Counted from the stretch's first letter, positions 34,678-44,384 are shown. The stretch: 64,000 bases of DNA from Phil1 sp040767925 (GCA_040767925.1 JAXGNN010000003.1:1-64000), one strand, 5' to 3'. Numbers and translations: made by a program. Notes: a model not told the origin generated them from the sequence alone.

Positions 34678-35760
34678 ATGGAGTTTGCCCGGGTCCAAAG
34701 AGTCGATACGCGCAACTATAAACGGATCATCGCCGTGAGCGACGTCCACGGCAACGGCCACCTGCTCGAGAAGCTGCTGAAAGAACTGGCTTTTTCGGAG
34801 GACGACGCGCTTTTCCTGCTCGGCGATTACATCGAAAAGGGGAGGGACAGCCTGTCCGCCGTGCGGCTCGCGATGGCGCTCTGCGCGAGAGGCAACGCCT
34901 TCGCGCTGCAGGGCAATTGCGACACGCTTCGGGACGATCTCGCGCTCGGCAGGTACAATGCCGACATCAACACGTATATCGACTGGCGCCGGGATTCCCT
35001 TTTGGCGGATATGTGCCGGGAGATGGGGCTCGAGAGGGAAAAACTCGGCGCGGCGAAGGTCGTTGAGGCGCTCGACGCCCGTTACGGCGAAATCTTCGCG
35101 TGGCTGCGGGCGTTGCCGCACATCATCGAGACTCCCGGCGCAATATTCGTCCACGCGGGCGTAGACGCGGGCAGCCTTGAGCGGCAGAGCGCGGAGCGCT
35201 GCCTCAAGCGCGAGGCGTTTCTCGAGGAGGGCCTCCGCTTCGACAAGCCCGTCGTGTGCGGCCACATGCCTACGAGCAACTATTTCCATCTGACGGGAGG
35301 CAGGCTTTCCTTTCTGCCCATTTCCGTCGATGAAAAGAACATCATCGGGATAGACGGGGGAAACGCGGTCAAAGCCAGCGGGCAGCTCAACGCGTTCGTT
35401 TTCGACGGCGCAAGAAGGTATTTCCTTTTTGCGGACGACCTGCCCGAGGCGGTCGTCCGTGAGGAGCAGGAGGGATCGGATTCGGTTTCCTCGGTCGCGT
35501 GGAACCACAGGGAAGTGGAATTGATCGAGCAAAGAGAGACGAGCGCTTTGTGCAGGGTCCTCTTCACCGGGAAGCCGCTTGAAATCCCAAACGATATGCT
35601 CTTCCGGGAGGGCGGCAAACTCTCTTCGTACGATTATACGGACTTCAGGCCGCGCCTTCGGCCGGGGGACCGGGTAAAAGTGCTCAAAAGAGGCGGGGAA
35701 ATGACGCTCGTCAAGCATCAGGGCGTCGTAGGCTGGGCAAAAAGTGGAATATTAACATAA
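34678..35760 (+). CDS. Metallophosphoesterase with C-terminal SH3-like segment
   Basis: A 360-residue calcineurin-like phosphoesterase. Motifs: SDVHGNGH near residues 21-28, GDYIEKGRD near 51-59, GNCD near 79, and VCGHMPT near 195. The last 50 residues (RPRLRPGDRVKVLKRGGEMT, then GVVGWAKS) look like a small beta-barrel. Related proteins hydrolyse phosphoproteins or dinucleoside polyphosphates; the substrate here is not known. Confidence 0.85.
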   Translation: MEFARVQRVDTRNYKRIIAVSDVHGNGHLLEKLLKELAFSEDDALFLLGDYIEKGRDSLSAVRLAMALCARGNAFALQGNCDTLRDDLALGRYNADINTYIDWRRDSLLADMCREMGLEREKLGAAKVVEALDARYGEIFAWLRALPHIIETPGAIFVHAGVDAGSLERQSAERCLKREAFLEEGLRFDKPVVCGHMPTSNYFHLTGGRLSFLPISVDEKNIIGIDGGNAVKASGQLNAFVFDGARRYFLFADDLPEAVVREEQEGSDSVSSVAWNHREVELIEQRETSALCRVLFTGKPLEIPNDMLFREGGKLSSYDYTDFRPRLRPGDRVKVLKRGGEMTLVKHQGVVGWAKSGILT

Positions 35761-35837
35761 CGTTCAATCTAAACGGAGAATTAAGTGGTATAATCAGAAC
35801 GAAAACAAACCCTATGGACGGGAACGGAGGTTATGTC

Positions 35838-36713
35838 ATGAAGAAACTGATCGCCGCCGCCCTGTGCGCGATGCTGGTCATCCTGGCGTTTGCGAACACG
35901 GCGCTGGCATATGAGGAAGGGGACGCGCGCGTAAGCGTCGGCGCGGACCTGAGCGACGAGCAGAAAGCCCAGATCTATAAAGACTTCGGCCTTGAACCCG
36001 GCGAGGTGCCGGAAATCATCGTCACCAACGAGAATGAGCGCGCGTATCTCGAAGGGCTTGCGCCCGAGGGGAAAATCGGCAAGGTGGCGCTTTCCTGCGT
36101 GTATATCACGATCCTTGAAGAAGGCTCGGGGCTCGACATCAGCACCAAGAACATCAACTGGTGCACGTCCGATATGTATAAGAACGCGCTTGTCACTGCG
36201 GGCATCACGGACGCCAAGGTGATGGTCAGCGCGCCCTTCCCGGTGTCCGGCACCGCTGCGCTCACGGGCATCTATAAGGCCTATGAGGACATCACCGGTC
36301 AGACGCTCTCCGACCTCGCCAAGTCCGTCGGCGTCGAGGAATTGATCACCACGGGCGACCTCGCAGAATACATCGGCAGCGAGGAGGCGACCGAGATCGT
36401 CAACGAGCTCAAAAAGATACTCGACCAGACGCAGACCATGACGGACGACGAGGTGCGCGCCGAGATCAGGCGCATCGCCTCGGAGTATAACGTCAGCATC
36501 ACGGACGGGCAGGTCGATCAGCTCCTGAAGCTGTGCAGGAGCCTCGAGAAGCTCGACGTGGACGAGTTGAGGCAGAAGCTCATCAACCTCGCGCAGACCG
36601 TTGAAAAGGCCAAATCAGCATCTGAAACGCTTTCCAAGATCGGCGAGGGCATCAAGAATTTCTTCGCCTCCGTGGGCGCGTTCTTCACAAAGCTTTTCGG
36701 CGGAAAATCATAA
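35838..36713 (+). CDS. DUF1002 exported protein
   Basis: A 291-residue protein with a signal peptide (residues 1-24, LIAAALCAMLVILAFANTALA), followed by the DUF1002 pattern (GADLSDEQKAQIYKDFGLEP, SGLDISTKNINWCTSDMYKN, VMVSAPFPVSGTAALTGIYK) and a helical C-terminal tail. The family is common in Clostridia and of unknown function. ACGGAGG 9 bases upstream decides the ATG at 35838 rather than an earlier in-frame ATG. TATAAT at 35789-35794 may be its promoter. A strong terminator follows. Confidence 0.88.
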   Translation: MKKLIAAALCAMLVILAFANTALAYEEGDARVSVGADLSDEQKAQIYKDFGLEPGEVPEIIVTNENERAYLEGLAPEGKIGKVALSCVYITILEEGSGLDISTKNINWCTSDMYKNALVTAGITDAKVMVSAPFPVSGTAALTGIYKAYEDITGQTLSDLAKSVGVEELITTGDLAEYIGSEEATEIVNELKKILDQTQTMTDDEVRAEIRRIASEYNVSITDGQVDQLLKLCRSLEKLDVDELRQKLINLAQTVEKAKSASETLSKIGEGIKNFFASVGAFFTKLFGGKS

Positions 36714-36740
36714 TTACAATAATTACATATGTCATGACTG

Positions 36741-36764
36741 AAAGGGAGCCGCGAGGCTCCCTTT
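36741..36764 (+). terminator. Rho-independent terminator between convergent genes
   Basis: AAAGGGAGCC-GCGA-GGCTCCCTTT forms a perfect 10-bp stem ending in TTTT. The A run on the other side makes it bidirectional, serving the DUF1002 gene and the minus-strand salvage operon. Confidence 0.88.
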
Positions 36765-36791
36765 TGCGATAATCCGGTCTTTCGGATTTCA

Positions 36792-37190
36792 TCAGAGCTT
36801 GCCGGCGTAATCCAGAAGCTCCGCGAAGCTGCACTGCAGCCTATCGATCGAGCTGTGGTGGTAAAACGCGCAGGTTTTGTGGTCGCTGCCGAACTCCTCG
36901 CCCGTTTCGGACCAGAGGATGATCCTCTTGTTCGCGCGGCTGGCGAGCGCGAGGCCCAGCTCCGTATGCGTGCCGCGCCCGCCGGGCAGGAGGATCAAAA
37001 CGCAGTCCGCGTCGATCACCGCGAAGGTTTCATTGCCGGCAACGGCGTTGAGTATCTCACATCCCTGGTTGCGCACGTCGCCGTGGAGCGTCCAGTCGTA
37101 GGAAATCTCATGGCCGCGCGCGCGTATTTTTTCGATGACGAGCCTGACCTTTTCCTTGTTTTCAAGCCCGCTTGCAACATATAGCCTCAT
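36792..37190 (-). CDS. Nucleoside 2-deoxyribosyltransferase-like protein
   Basis: A 132-residue Rossmann-like protein of the nucleoside deoxyribosyltransferase/YtoQ-like group: LYVASGLENKEKVRLVIEKI at the N-terminus, then ADCVLILLPGGRGTHTELG near residues 62-80 with the Glu expected of the active site. Role: probable exchange or hydrolysis of bases on deoxynucleosides. It overlaps thymidine kinase by 4 bases (ATGA type) and is the last gene of the nucleoside operon, which supports a salvage role. Confidence 0.8.
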   Translation of the reverse strand: MRLYVASGLENKEKVRLVIEKIRARGHEISYDWTLHGDVRNQGCEILNAVAGNETFAVIDADCVLILLPGGRGTHTELGLALASRANKRIILWSETGEEFGSDHKTCAFYHHSSIDRLQCSFAELLDYAGKL

Positions 37191-37798
37191 TCCGTCAAAT
37201 TCCCATCCTTATTCAATTGATCGTTCGCGCGAAGCCCCGGCCCCGGGTCGCCTTCGCGCCAATGCTTCCTGCACAGGCTGATGTACTTGTCGTCCGCGCC
37301 GAGCACGACCTGCTCGCCGACCTTGGTGATGCCGCCGCGCCCGTCGAGCCGCGCGTTGCAAATGGCCTTGCGCCCGCACCAGCAGATGGTCTTGATTTCC
37401 TCGATGGTGTCCGCCCAGGCCATCAGCCACATGCTGCCGGGGAAGAAATTGCCCGAGAAGTCGGCGCGCAGGCCGTAGCAGATCACGGGCACGTTGTAGA
37501 GGTCTACCACGTCTGTGAGCAGGAGCACCTCCTCCTTTGTGAGGAACTGCGCCTCGTCGACGATGATGCAGTCGTATTTACGGTTGCGGACGGCATCTAT
37601 GTCCATCTCGTCGAACAGCACGCACTCCTCGGAAAGCCCCGAGCGGGACTTCATCGTGTTTAGGCCGTCGCGCAAATCGACGCGCGGCTTGACGAGGAGC
37701 GCGTTCTGCCCGCGCTCCTTATAATTGTGCTTGACCATGATGGCGTTGGCGGTTTTGCTGGAGCTCATCGCGCCGTAACGGTAATAGAGCTTCGCCAT
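37187..37798 (-). CDS. tdk: Thymidine kinase
   Basis: A 203-residue type II thymidine kinase that phosphorylates thymidine with ATP. P-loop GAMSSSKT at residues 9-16, DEAQFLT near 87, and the zinc cysteines CWCGRKAIC near 143-151 with the C-terminal CRKHW are visible. It lies 3 bases after the second permease of a nucleoside importer, linking uptake and salvage. Confidence 0.93.
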   Translation of the reverse strand: MAKLYYRYGAMSSSKTANAIMVKHNYKERGQNALLVKPRVDLRDGLNTMKSRSGLSEECVLFDEMDIDAVRNRKYDCIIVDEAQFLTKEEVLLLTDVVDLYNVPVICYGLRADFSGNFFPGSMWLMAWADTIEEIKTICWCGRKAICNARLDGRGGITKVGEQVVLGADDKYISLCRKHWREGDPGPGLRANDQLNKDGNLTE

Positions 37799-37801
37799 GG
37801 A

Positions 37802-38803
37802 TTATCGTTCTCCTTTGTCGTACGGAATGCCCTCCGCCTTGGGCGCCCTGGACTTCTTTGACGTCAGCACCAGGATCACCATCGTGACGAGATAGGGCAG
37901 CATCAGGTAGATATATTCGCTCGATTTCACGCTTGAGAAGCTCGGCAGGAAGGGGATGCTCGCGCTCATGGAGCTGACCACTTTGAAGAGCGCGAAGAAG
38001 ACGGCAGCACCGAGTATGTTGAGCGGCTTCCAGTTGCCGAATATCATCACGGCGAGGGCGAGGAAGCCGTACCCCATGACGGTGGATTGGAAAGCCGAGC
38101 CTGCGGCGATCGTATACGCGAGGCCGCCGACGCCGCCGAGCAGGCCGGAGATCGCGACGCCCGCATAACGCATCCGATACACGTTGATGCCCACGGAATC
38201 CGCCGCGTGGGGATGCTCGCCGCAGGCGCGCAAGCGCAGCCCGAAGCGGGTTTTATACAGGAGTATCGCGGCCGCGACGAACAGCAGCAGCGCGACCGGG
38301 AAGGTCAGATAGAAGCTCTTGAACGTGAGGTATTGGAAGAAGTTCTGCGGGTTTTCGGCGAGGCCGAAGGAGGAGGCCGTGATGCGCATCCAGTTGGGCA
38401 GCAGTATGGTCGTTTGCCCCTGGCCCTGCACCGCCCAGCTGACGACGATCGCCACGGCGGGCGCCAGCATATTGAGCGCCGTGCCGCCGATGGTCTGGTC
38501 GGCCTTGAGGTTGATGGAGGCGAACGCGAGCAGCAGGGAGAAACCGCAGCCGCACGCGGCGGAAATCAAAATCGCGATCAGCATGGAGAACTGGGGGTGG
38601 GCGGCGCCGAACGTGCCGAGGTTGAGCGCGCGCAGCGCCAGCGCGCCCGCGAGCGCGCCAACGAGCATGATGCCCTCGAGCGCGATGTTGACGATGCCGC
38701 TGCGCTCCGAGAACATGCCGCCCAGCGCAACCAGGAGCAGCGGGACTGCGAACAGGATAGTGGAACTGAGTATGTCCGCGACCAGCTTTACTTCGTAACT
38801 CAT
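37802..38803 (-). CDS. Nucleoside ABC transporter permease (NupQ-like)
   Basis: A 333-residue permease of the BPD-transport-2 family with about 8-9 membrane segments. The EAA-like part is in HAADSVGINVYRMRYAGVAISG near residue 200. Together with the neighbouring permease, ATPase and BMP lipoprotein it makes a nucleoside importer of the BmpDEFG/NupNOPQ type. It overlaps the upstream permease by 4 bases. Confidence 0.9.
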   Translation of the reverse strand: MSYEVKLVADILSSTILFAVPLLLVALGGMFSERSGIVNIALEGIMLVGALAGALALRALNLGTFGAAHPQFSMLIAILISAACGCGFSLLLAFASINLKADQTIGGTALNMLAPAVAIVVSWAVQGQGQTTILLPNWMRITASSFGLAENPQNFFQYLTFKSFYLTFPVALLLFVAAAILLYKTRFGLRLRACGEHPHAADSVGINVYRMRYAGVAISGLLGGVGGLAYTIAAGSAFQSTVMGYGFLALAVMIFGNWKPLNILGAAVFFALFKVVSSMSASIPFLPSFSSVKSSEYIYLMLPYLVTMVILVLTSKKSRAPKAEGIPYDKGER

Positions 38804-39951
38804 AGCGCGTTCTCCTCCTTCGCGGTATTGCCGTCCCCCGGGGCGGGCGCGTCCTTTTCCGGTTCCGGCTCGGCGTTGACGTTGCCCGTATCGGCCTTGA
38901 TGAACCTGCCGACCACGCCGCGCATCAAAAGCGCGAACGCCGCAAGGTAGATGATCACGGAGATGATGATGTCGATGATTTCGGACACGAACACGGGCTG
39001 CATCGCCTCGCCGCCGACCTGGATATAGGAGATGAACAGCGCGCTGAAAATGGTCCCCAAGGGATGGGATGTCGCCAGCAGCGCGACCGGTATCCCATTG
39101 AAGCCCATCGAGAGCAGCGCCTTCTCGATGGTGTATTGCGCCGTGCCGTTGAGGTAGAATATCCCGCCCGCGATGCCCGAAAGGCCTCCCGCGATGAGCA
39201 TCGAGAGGATGATGTTCCGTTTGGCGTTGATGCCCGCGTACACGCTGGCGTTGCGGTTATGGCCGCAGGCGCGCAGCTCGTAGCCGAAAGTGGTTTTCGT
39301 CAGCAGCACCCAGACGATCAGCGCGAAAAAGATCGCGATGAAGATGCTGGCATTCATATAGGATGAATGAAACGCCTTCTCGAGCCCGAGCTTGGGGATG
39401 ATGTTCGCCGCGGGGAGGGGCAGCGTCCTGTTGCCGATGTCGAGATAGCCCGTCATGTTGCTGAACATGAGGTTGACCGCGAAAAGCCCGATCCAGTTGA
39501 ACATGATGGAGGTGATGACCTCGTTGACGTTGAAAAATGCCTTGCAGCCGCCGGGGATCGCGCCCCAGACGGCGCCGCCAAGCATGGCGGCAAGCAGGGA
39601 AACATACCAGGGGAGCCTGAAGACCAGCGCGCAGACGATCGCGAACGCCGCGCCGATGGTATACTGGCCGGACGCGCCGATGTTGAAAAGCCCGGTTTTG
39701 AACGCGAAGCCGACCGAGAGGCCCGTCATGATGAGGGGCGCCGCCTGATAGAGAACTTTGGCGAACTTTGGAAGGCTGGACAAGCCTGTGACGATGATCT
39801 TGCCCATGCCGGAGAGGGCGTGCGACGCGTTGAAGAACAGCAGCACGATCATGCCCACGACCAGGCCGACCACGATGGAGGCGAGGGAGGCCATGAAACT
39901 GATGAAGCCTTTATTCGCGCTCAACTTTCGAAGGTAAGTCATCCGTATCAC
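38800..39951 (-). CDS. Nucleoside ABC transporter permease (NupP-like)
   Basis: A 383-residue permease with an N-terminal membrane anchor, about 9 membrane segments and a long acidic, Pro-rich cytoplasmic tail (about 30 residues). The conserved GYELRACGHNRNASVYAGIN block near residue 230 marks the family. It overlaps the ATPase gene by 4 bases and NupQ by 4 bases, so expression is coupled. Confidence 0.9.
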   Translation of the reverse strand: MIRMTYLRKLSANKGFISFMASLASIVVGLVVGMIVLLFFNASHALSGMGKIIVTGLSSLPKFAKVLYQAAPLIMTGLSVGFAFKTGLFNIGASGQYTIGAAFAIVCALVFRLPWYVSLLAAMLGGAVWGAIPGGCKAFFNVNEVITSIMFNWIGLFAVNLMFSNMTGYLDIGNRTLPLPAANIIPKLGLEKAFHSSYMNASIFIAIFFALIVWVLLTKTTFGYELRACGHNRNASVYAGINAKRNIILSMLIAGGLSGIAGGIFYLNGTAQYTIEKALLSMGFNGIPVALLATSHPLGTIFSALFISYIQVGGEAMQPVFVSEIIDIIISVIIYLAAFALLMRGVVGRFIKADTGNVNAEPEPEKDAPAPGDGNTAKEENAL

Positions 39952-41496
39952 CCCACTTGCTCGAGAGGATTGATTTTCGTGCGCTTGGCGCCCGCCATAT
40001 ACAGGCCGAGCTCCTGGATGGTCGTAGCTTTGGGATCGAGTTCGCCGACCAGCTCGCCTCCGTACATGACGAGTATCCTGTCGCTGACGTCCATGACCTC
40101 GTCCAGCTCAAGGGAGATGAGCAGCACCGCGGCGCCTGCGTCCCGCTCCGCGACGAGCTGCTTGTGGATATACTCGATCGCGCCCACGTCGAGGCCGCGC
40201 GTGGGCTGTACCGCGACGAGCAGGCGCGGGTTCTTGTCGATTTCGCGGGCGACGATCGCCTTTTGCTGGTTTCCGCCGGACATGCTGCGCGCCTGCGTCA
40301 CCGGCCCCTGCCCGCTGCGGATGTCGTACTGGGCGATGAGCTTCTTCGCGTATTTCCTGACCGCGACCTTATCGATGAAGCCGTGCTTCTGGAACTCTTT
40401 TTGCCAGTAGCGCTGAAGGACGAGGTTTTCCTCCAGCGTGAAGTCGAGGATCAGGCCGTGCTTGTGGCGGTCCTCCGGGATGTGGCTCATGCCGAGCCTG
40501 GAGCGCTGCCGGATGGGCGCGTAGGTGATCTCCTGCCCGGAGAGTTGTATGCTGCCCGCGCTGAGCTTCTCGAGCCCTGTGAGCGCGTGGACGAACTCCG
40601 TCTGCCCGTTGCCCTCGATGCCCGCGAGGCACACGATCTCACCCGCGCGCACCTGAAAGGAAACATCGCGTACGGCGTTGTTCTTGTGCGCCTTGGAAGG
40701 CACGGTGACATTCCTCACCTCGAGAATGGTATTTTGAGGCTTCGCCGCGCCCTTTTCGACGCTGAAGCTGACGTTCCTGCCCACCATCATGCGGGAAAGC
40801 TCCTCTTTGCTGGTGTCCGCGATGCTGACCGTGCCGATGCATTTGCCCTTGCGCAGCACCGTGCAGCGGTCCGCGACCGCCATGATCTCGTTGAGCTTGT
40901 GGGTGATGAAGAGGATCGATTTGCCCTCCCGGGTAAAGCTGCGCATGATCTCCATCAGTTCGTCGATTTCCTGCGGGGTCAGCACGGCGGTAGGTTCGTC
41001 GAATATCAATATTTCATTATCGCGGTAGAGCATTTTTAAAATCTCCACGCGCTGCTGCATTTCCGACGGAAATGTCCTCGATCAGCGCGTCCGGATCGAC
41101 CCGAAGGCCGTATTTTTCGCTGATCTCGACGACGTTTTTTCTTGCCTGGGCCTTGTCGATGAAGCCGGATTTTGTCGGCTCAACGCCCAGTATGATGTTC
41201 TCTAAGACGGTGAAGATCTCGACCAGCTTGAAATGCTGATGCACCATGCCAATGCGAAGCGCGTTGGCGTCGTTCGGGTTGTTGATGGCGACGATTTCGC
41301 CATTCTTTTTGATGGTGCCTGAATTGGGCTGATACAGGCCGAAAAGCACGCTCATCAGGGTGGATTTGCCCGCGCCGTTCTCGCCGAGCAGCGCGTGGAT
41401 TTCGCCCCGTTTCAGTTGGAGCGTGATATCGTCGTTCGCTCTGATGCCGGGGAACTCCTTTGTGATGTTCAGCATCTCTATCACGTACTCGCTCAT
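39948..41496 (-). pseudogene. Nucleoside ABC transporter ATPase (NupO-like) with one-base frameshift
   Basis: A tandem-ABC ATPase of the simple-sugar/nucleoside class. The N-terminal domain has Walker A GENGAGKS and reads from 41496 to about 41062; expected continuation ISVGMQQRVEIL is broken because GGAAATG is found where GGAATG is needed (the T run at 41060-41062 on the plus strand). The rest is open from 41060 to 39948, with Walker B LIFDEPT, the second ABC domain, its MSGGNQQ signature and LLISLELDEVMD. Only one extra base in a homopolymer separates a whole gene of about 515 codons from this one, so sequence error is as likely as real inactivation. AAGGGG upstream fits the start at 41496. 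Confidence 0.88.
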
Positions 41497-41560
41497 AGGG
41501 ATACCCCTTCCGTTGCATCTTTTGTGTATGGATAGGATTCGTCCGGATGATTCCCAGTAA

Positions 41561-41596
41561 ACCCGGGGCCCGGGAACATTCCCAGGCCCCTCGGGT
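41561..41596 (-). terminator. Intercistronic hairpin between the BMP lipoprotein and ATPase genes
   Basis: A long GC-rich imperfect stem (ACCCGGGGCCCGGGAA with TTCCCAGGCCCCTCGGGT, small bulges) just after the lipoprotein gene. Only a short T run follows. Such stems commonly let the binding-protein mRNA accumulate over the rest of the operon. Confidence 0.65.
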
Positions 41597-41615
41597 TGTT
41601 CGTGCAATGCGGGCG

Positions 41616-42698
41616 TTACTCCTGATAGTCGACGGCGCAGATGGCGGTCGCGGGCTTGACGTTCGGATCGGAGCTGTTGTCGACGACGACCGCGCCGGAC
41701 TTGATCTGCTCGAAGAGCGCCTCATACTCGGCGACGGTATAGGTCGAAAGCCTCCAGGAACCCTCTGCGGTGGGCAGGCCGACGCAATCCTGGGCGGCGC
41801 CGAGCACGGCGGTCTTGCCGGCGCCGGACTCGGGCCAGGTGCCGTTGTTGGCGTAAAGCTCGCCGAGGGCGATCTTCACGGACTGGGTGAGGTGCTTCAT
41901 CGCGGAGGTGACGATCAGCTCGGACTCGGCGGCCTGGTCGACGTCGACGCCAATGACCTTGCCGCCGCCTTCGACAGCGGCCGCGACTGCGGAGGTGTAG
42001 ATGCTGCCGCCGCAGGCGAAGACGACTTCGGTGCCTTCGGAATACCAGCCGGCCATCTTGACCTTGATTTCGTCATTGGCGACGAATACGCCGCTATACC
42101 AGTACTTGATGTTCACATCGCCCGCGGCAAGGCCGAGGGCGGCGGCAGCGGCTTCGGCGCCCTGCACGAAGCCGTAGCCGTAGCGGACGACCGCGGGCAC
42201 GGCCATGCCGCCGAGGAAGCCGAGGTTTCGGTAACCGTCCTTCACCGCGGCATAGCCCGCGAGGTAGCCGGCCTGCTCCTCCTGATAGAGGATGCAGTGG
42301 ACGTTCGCGGCGGTCTTGTAGTTGTAATCGGCGTCGTGGGGCTCGCCGTCGATGAGGAGGAACATCACTTCGGGATACTGTTCCTGGACCTCATACAGAG
42401 CGGTCTCGAACAGGTAGCCGGGGCAGACCACGATTTTCGCGCCGTTCTCGATGGCGGTGCCGATGGTCTCAACGCGCGCGGTATGGCTGTCCTCGGAAGG
42501 CCTGTAGTAGTTATAAGTCTTGCTGTTTTCCTTGGCATACTCCTCGACGCCGTGCCAGGTGCCCTCGTTGAAACTCTTATCATCGATGTTGCCAACGTCC
42601 GTTACCAAAGCGATCTCGAAGGTCTCCTTCTTGCCGCAGGCGGCGAACAGTGACGCCACCATCAGAAGCGCAAGCAGAATCGCAGCGATCTTTTTCAT
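41616..42698 (-). CDS. BMP-family nucleoside-binding lipoprotein
   Basis: A 360-residue lipoprotein: signal peptide with lipobox LFAAC (Cys near residue 21), then the basic membrane protein (BMP/PnrA) pattern (IALVTDVGNIDDKSFNEGTW, NYYRPSEDSHTARVETIG, FACGGSIYTSAVAAAVEGGG, GVDVDQ). PnrA proteins bind purine nucleosides for the ABC importer encoded next. GGAGG 11 bases upstream of 42698 decides the start. First gene of the minus-strand nucleoside operon. Confidence 0.92.
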   Translation of the reverse strand: MKKIAAILLALLMVASLFAACGKKETFEIALVTDVGNIDDKSFNEGTWHGVEEYAKENSKTYNYYRPSEDSHTARVETIGTAIENGAKIVVCPGYLFETALYEVQEQYPEVMFLLIDGEPHDADYNYKTAANVHCILYQEEQAGYLAGYAAVKDGYRNLGFLGGMAVPAVVRYGYGFVQGAEAAAAALGLAAGDVNIKYWYSGVFVANDEIKVKMAGWYSEGTEVVFACGGSIYTSAVAAAVEGGGKVIGVDVDQAAESELIVTSAMKHLTQSVKIALGELYANNGTWPESGAGKTAVLGAAQDCVGLPTAEGSWRLSTYTVAEYEALFEQIKSGAVVVDNSSDPNVKPATAICAVDYQE

Positions 42699-42917
42699 TG
42701 GTTTGAATCCTCCAATCATATTTGCCGTTTTACGGCGTTTACAGCATATATTGTAACAAAGTCAAATGCGTTTTTGAAGTCCTCGGGGCCATTTTGCGCA
42801 CAAAAATATTTTTATGCCGTCGAGCATGCAGCCGAACGGGCGATATTCGGCCGCGCGCTTTGCCTTTTTTGAATAGTGTGCTAAAATACATCAACGGAGC
42901 GGATTTGGATATAAGCT

Positions 42918-43745
42918 ATGTTCGGATATGTGACGCCGGAGAAGGGCGAACTTAAAGTCAGGGAGCTGACGCGGTATCGGGCGTATTACTGCGGGCTTTG
43001 CCGTGCGCTGGGCGAGAACTACGGGCAGGCGGCGCGGCTTTTTTTAAACTACGACTGCGTTTTTGCCGCAACGCTGCTTTCGGGCATCGGCCGGGACGGG
43101 GACGTCTGCGTCCCGCGCAAATGCCCGTACAAGCCCTTCCAGAAGAGCGAGCCCGCGATGCCCCGAAGCGGGCGGATGGACGCCGCCGCGGATTTAAACG
43201 TCATCCTCGCGTGGCATCAGCTTGGGGACGATAAGCGGGATGAGCGCTCGATGAAGGCGGCGGGCGGCAGGCTCCTCCTTCGCGGAGCTTACCGGAAGGC
43301 GCGCTTAAAACGGCCGGAGCTCGACGACGCGGTCGCGCGCGGCATCGCGGAGCTTTCCGCTCTGGAAAAGGCGGGCTGCCGCGAGCTCGATCTGCCCGCG
43401 GATGCCTTCGGCCGCACGCTGCGCGGCTGCTTCCTCTATTTCGCCGGGGAAACGGGCGCCGCGCGGGCGGCGATGGGCGCGATGGGCTATAACCTCGGCA
43501 AATGGATCTATCTCGTCGACGCATGGGAGGATCGCGCGAAGGACGCGAAGCGCAACTCCTACAACGCCTTCAACGCGGCGGGCGCGGACGCGCAGCGCGC
43601 GGCGTTTCTGATGCATTATTCGCTCAACGAGGCCATCAAGGCGTACGAATTGATCGAGCTTGCATCCAACCGGGAAATACTCGATAATATAATGCTGACG
43701 GGCTGCACGGCGAAAACCGAAGCTGTAATCGGAGGAAAACGATGA
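42918..43745 (+). CDS. DUF5685 family protein
   Basis: A 275-residue protein starting MFGYVTPEKGELKVRELTRYRAYYCGLCRALGENYG as in DUF5685, with Cys pairs near 29-32 and a C near 68, then a helical domain with NLGKWIYLVDAWEDRAKDAKRNSYN. Function unknown; the C-terminal region has an Asp-rich motif reminiscent of prenyl-synthase-like folds. It abuts the J-domain gene (stop TGA directly followed by ATG). Confidence 0.82.
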   Translation: MFGYVTPEKGELKVRELTRYRAYYCGLCRALGENYGQAARLFLNYDCVFAATLLSGIGRDGDVCVPRKCPYKPFQKSEPAMPRSGRMDAAADLNVILAWHQLGDDKRDERSMKAAGGRLLLRGAYRKARLKRPELDDAVARGIAELSALEKAGCRELDLPADAFGRTLRGCFLYFAGETGAARAAMGAMGYNLGKWIYLVDAWEDRAKDAKRNSYNAFNAAGADAQRAAFLMHYSLNEAIKAYELIELASNREILDNIMLTGCTAKTEAVIGGKR

Positions 43746-44375
43746 ATGGATCCCTATAAGGTACTCGGCGTGAGCCAGAACGCTTCGCAGGAGGAGATCA
43801 GGGCGGCCTATCTCGCGATGGTGAAGAAATACCACCCCGATAAATATCAGGATCCCGCGCTCAAGGAGCTTGCCGACGAGAGGCTCAAGCAGATCAACGA
43901 GGCCTACGATCTTCTGACGCGCAAATATTCCGGCGCCTCGGCGGACGCGGGCGCTTCCGGCTATTCCGGATACGGGTACAGCGGGCAGGGCGGTTCGTAT
44001 TCCGGGCCAAACGCGCAGGAGTTCGCGCGGGCGCGCGCGCTCGTCAACGCGAACGACCTCGAGGGTGCGAAGCGTGTGCTCGACGCGATTCAGACGCGCA
44101 ACGCCGAATGGTATTATCTCTACGGCATCATCAGCCTCCGGGAGGGCTATTACGACAAGGCGCGGGATTACATCAGCCGCGCCTATTATCAGGAGCCGGG
44201 CAATCAGGAATACGCGCAGGCGTACCAGACGCTGCGCGCGACCGGCAATCCGTATACCCGCGCGAGTTCCAGCGGGAGAGGCGGCTCCTGCTCCGGATGC
44301 GACATCTGCAGCGGGCTCATCTGCGCGGACTGCTGCTGCGAGTGCATGGGCGGCGATTTGATCCGCTGCTGCTGA
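43746..44375 (+). CDS. J-domain (DnaJ-like) protein with Cys-rich tail
   Basis: A 209-residue protein. J-domain at residues 1-65 with the HPD motif in KKYHPDKYQDP; this domain stimulates Hsp70 ATPase. Then a Gly/Ser/Tyr-rich linker, a TPR-like helical region (about 100-170) and a tail dense in cysteine (CSGCDICSGLICADCCCECMG). It is not a full DnaJ, as it lacks the zinc-finger repeats and C-terminal domains. Such DUF5685-DnaJ pairs suggest a shared but unknown role. Confidence 0.85.
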   Translation: MDPYKVLGVSQNASQEEIRAAYLAMVKKYHPDKYQDPALKELADERLKQINEAYDLLTRKYSGASADAGASGYSGYGYSGQGGSYSGPNAQEFARARALVNANDLEGAKRVLDAIQTRNAEWYYLYGIISLREGYYDKARDYISRAYYQEPGNQEYAQAYQTLRATGNPYTRASSSGRGGSCSGCDICSGLICADCCCECMGGDLIRCC

Positions 44376-44384
44376 GGAAGAGGC

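Noticed and set aside
34630..35718. 362-codon minus-strand open frame opposite the metallophosphoesterase
   Set aside because: Plus-strand product has all phosphoesterase motifs; the antisense frame has none.
41547..42653. 368-codon plus-strand open frame opposite the BMP lipoprotein
   Set aside because: No ribosome-binding site or motifs; the opposite strand has a lipobox and the BMP pattern.
42699..42917. Purine riboswitch before the nucleoside operon
   Set aside because: I looked for the conserved stems and loops and saw none in this 219-base stretch.
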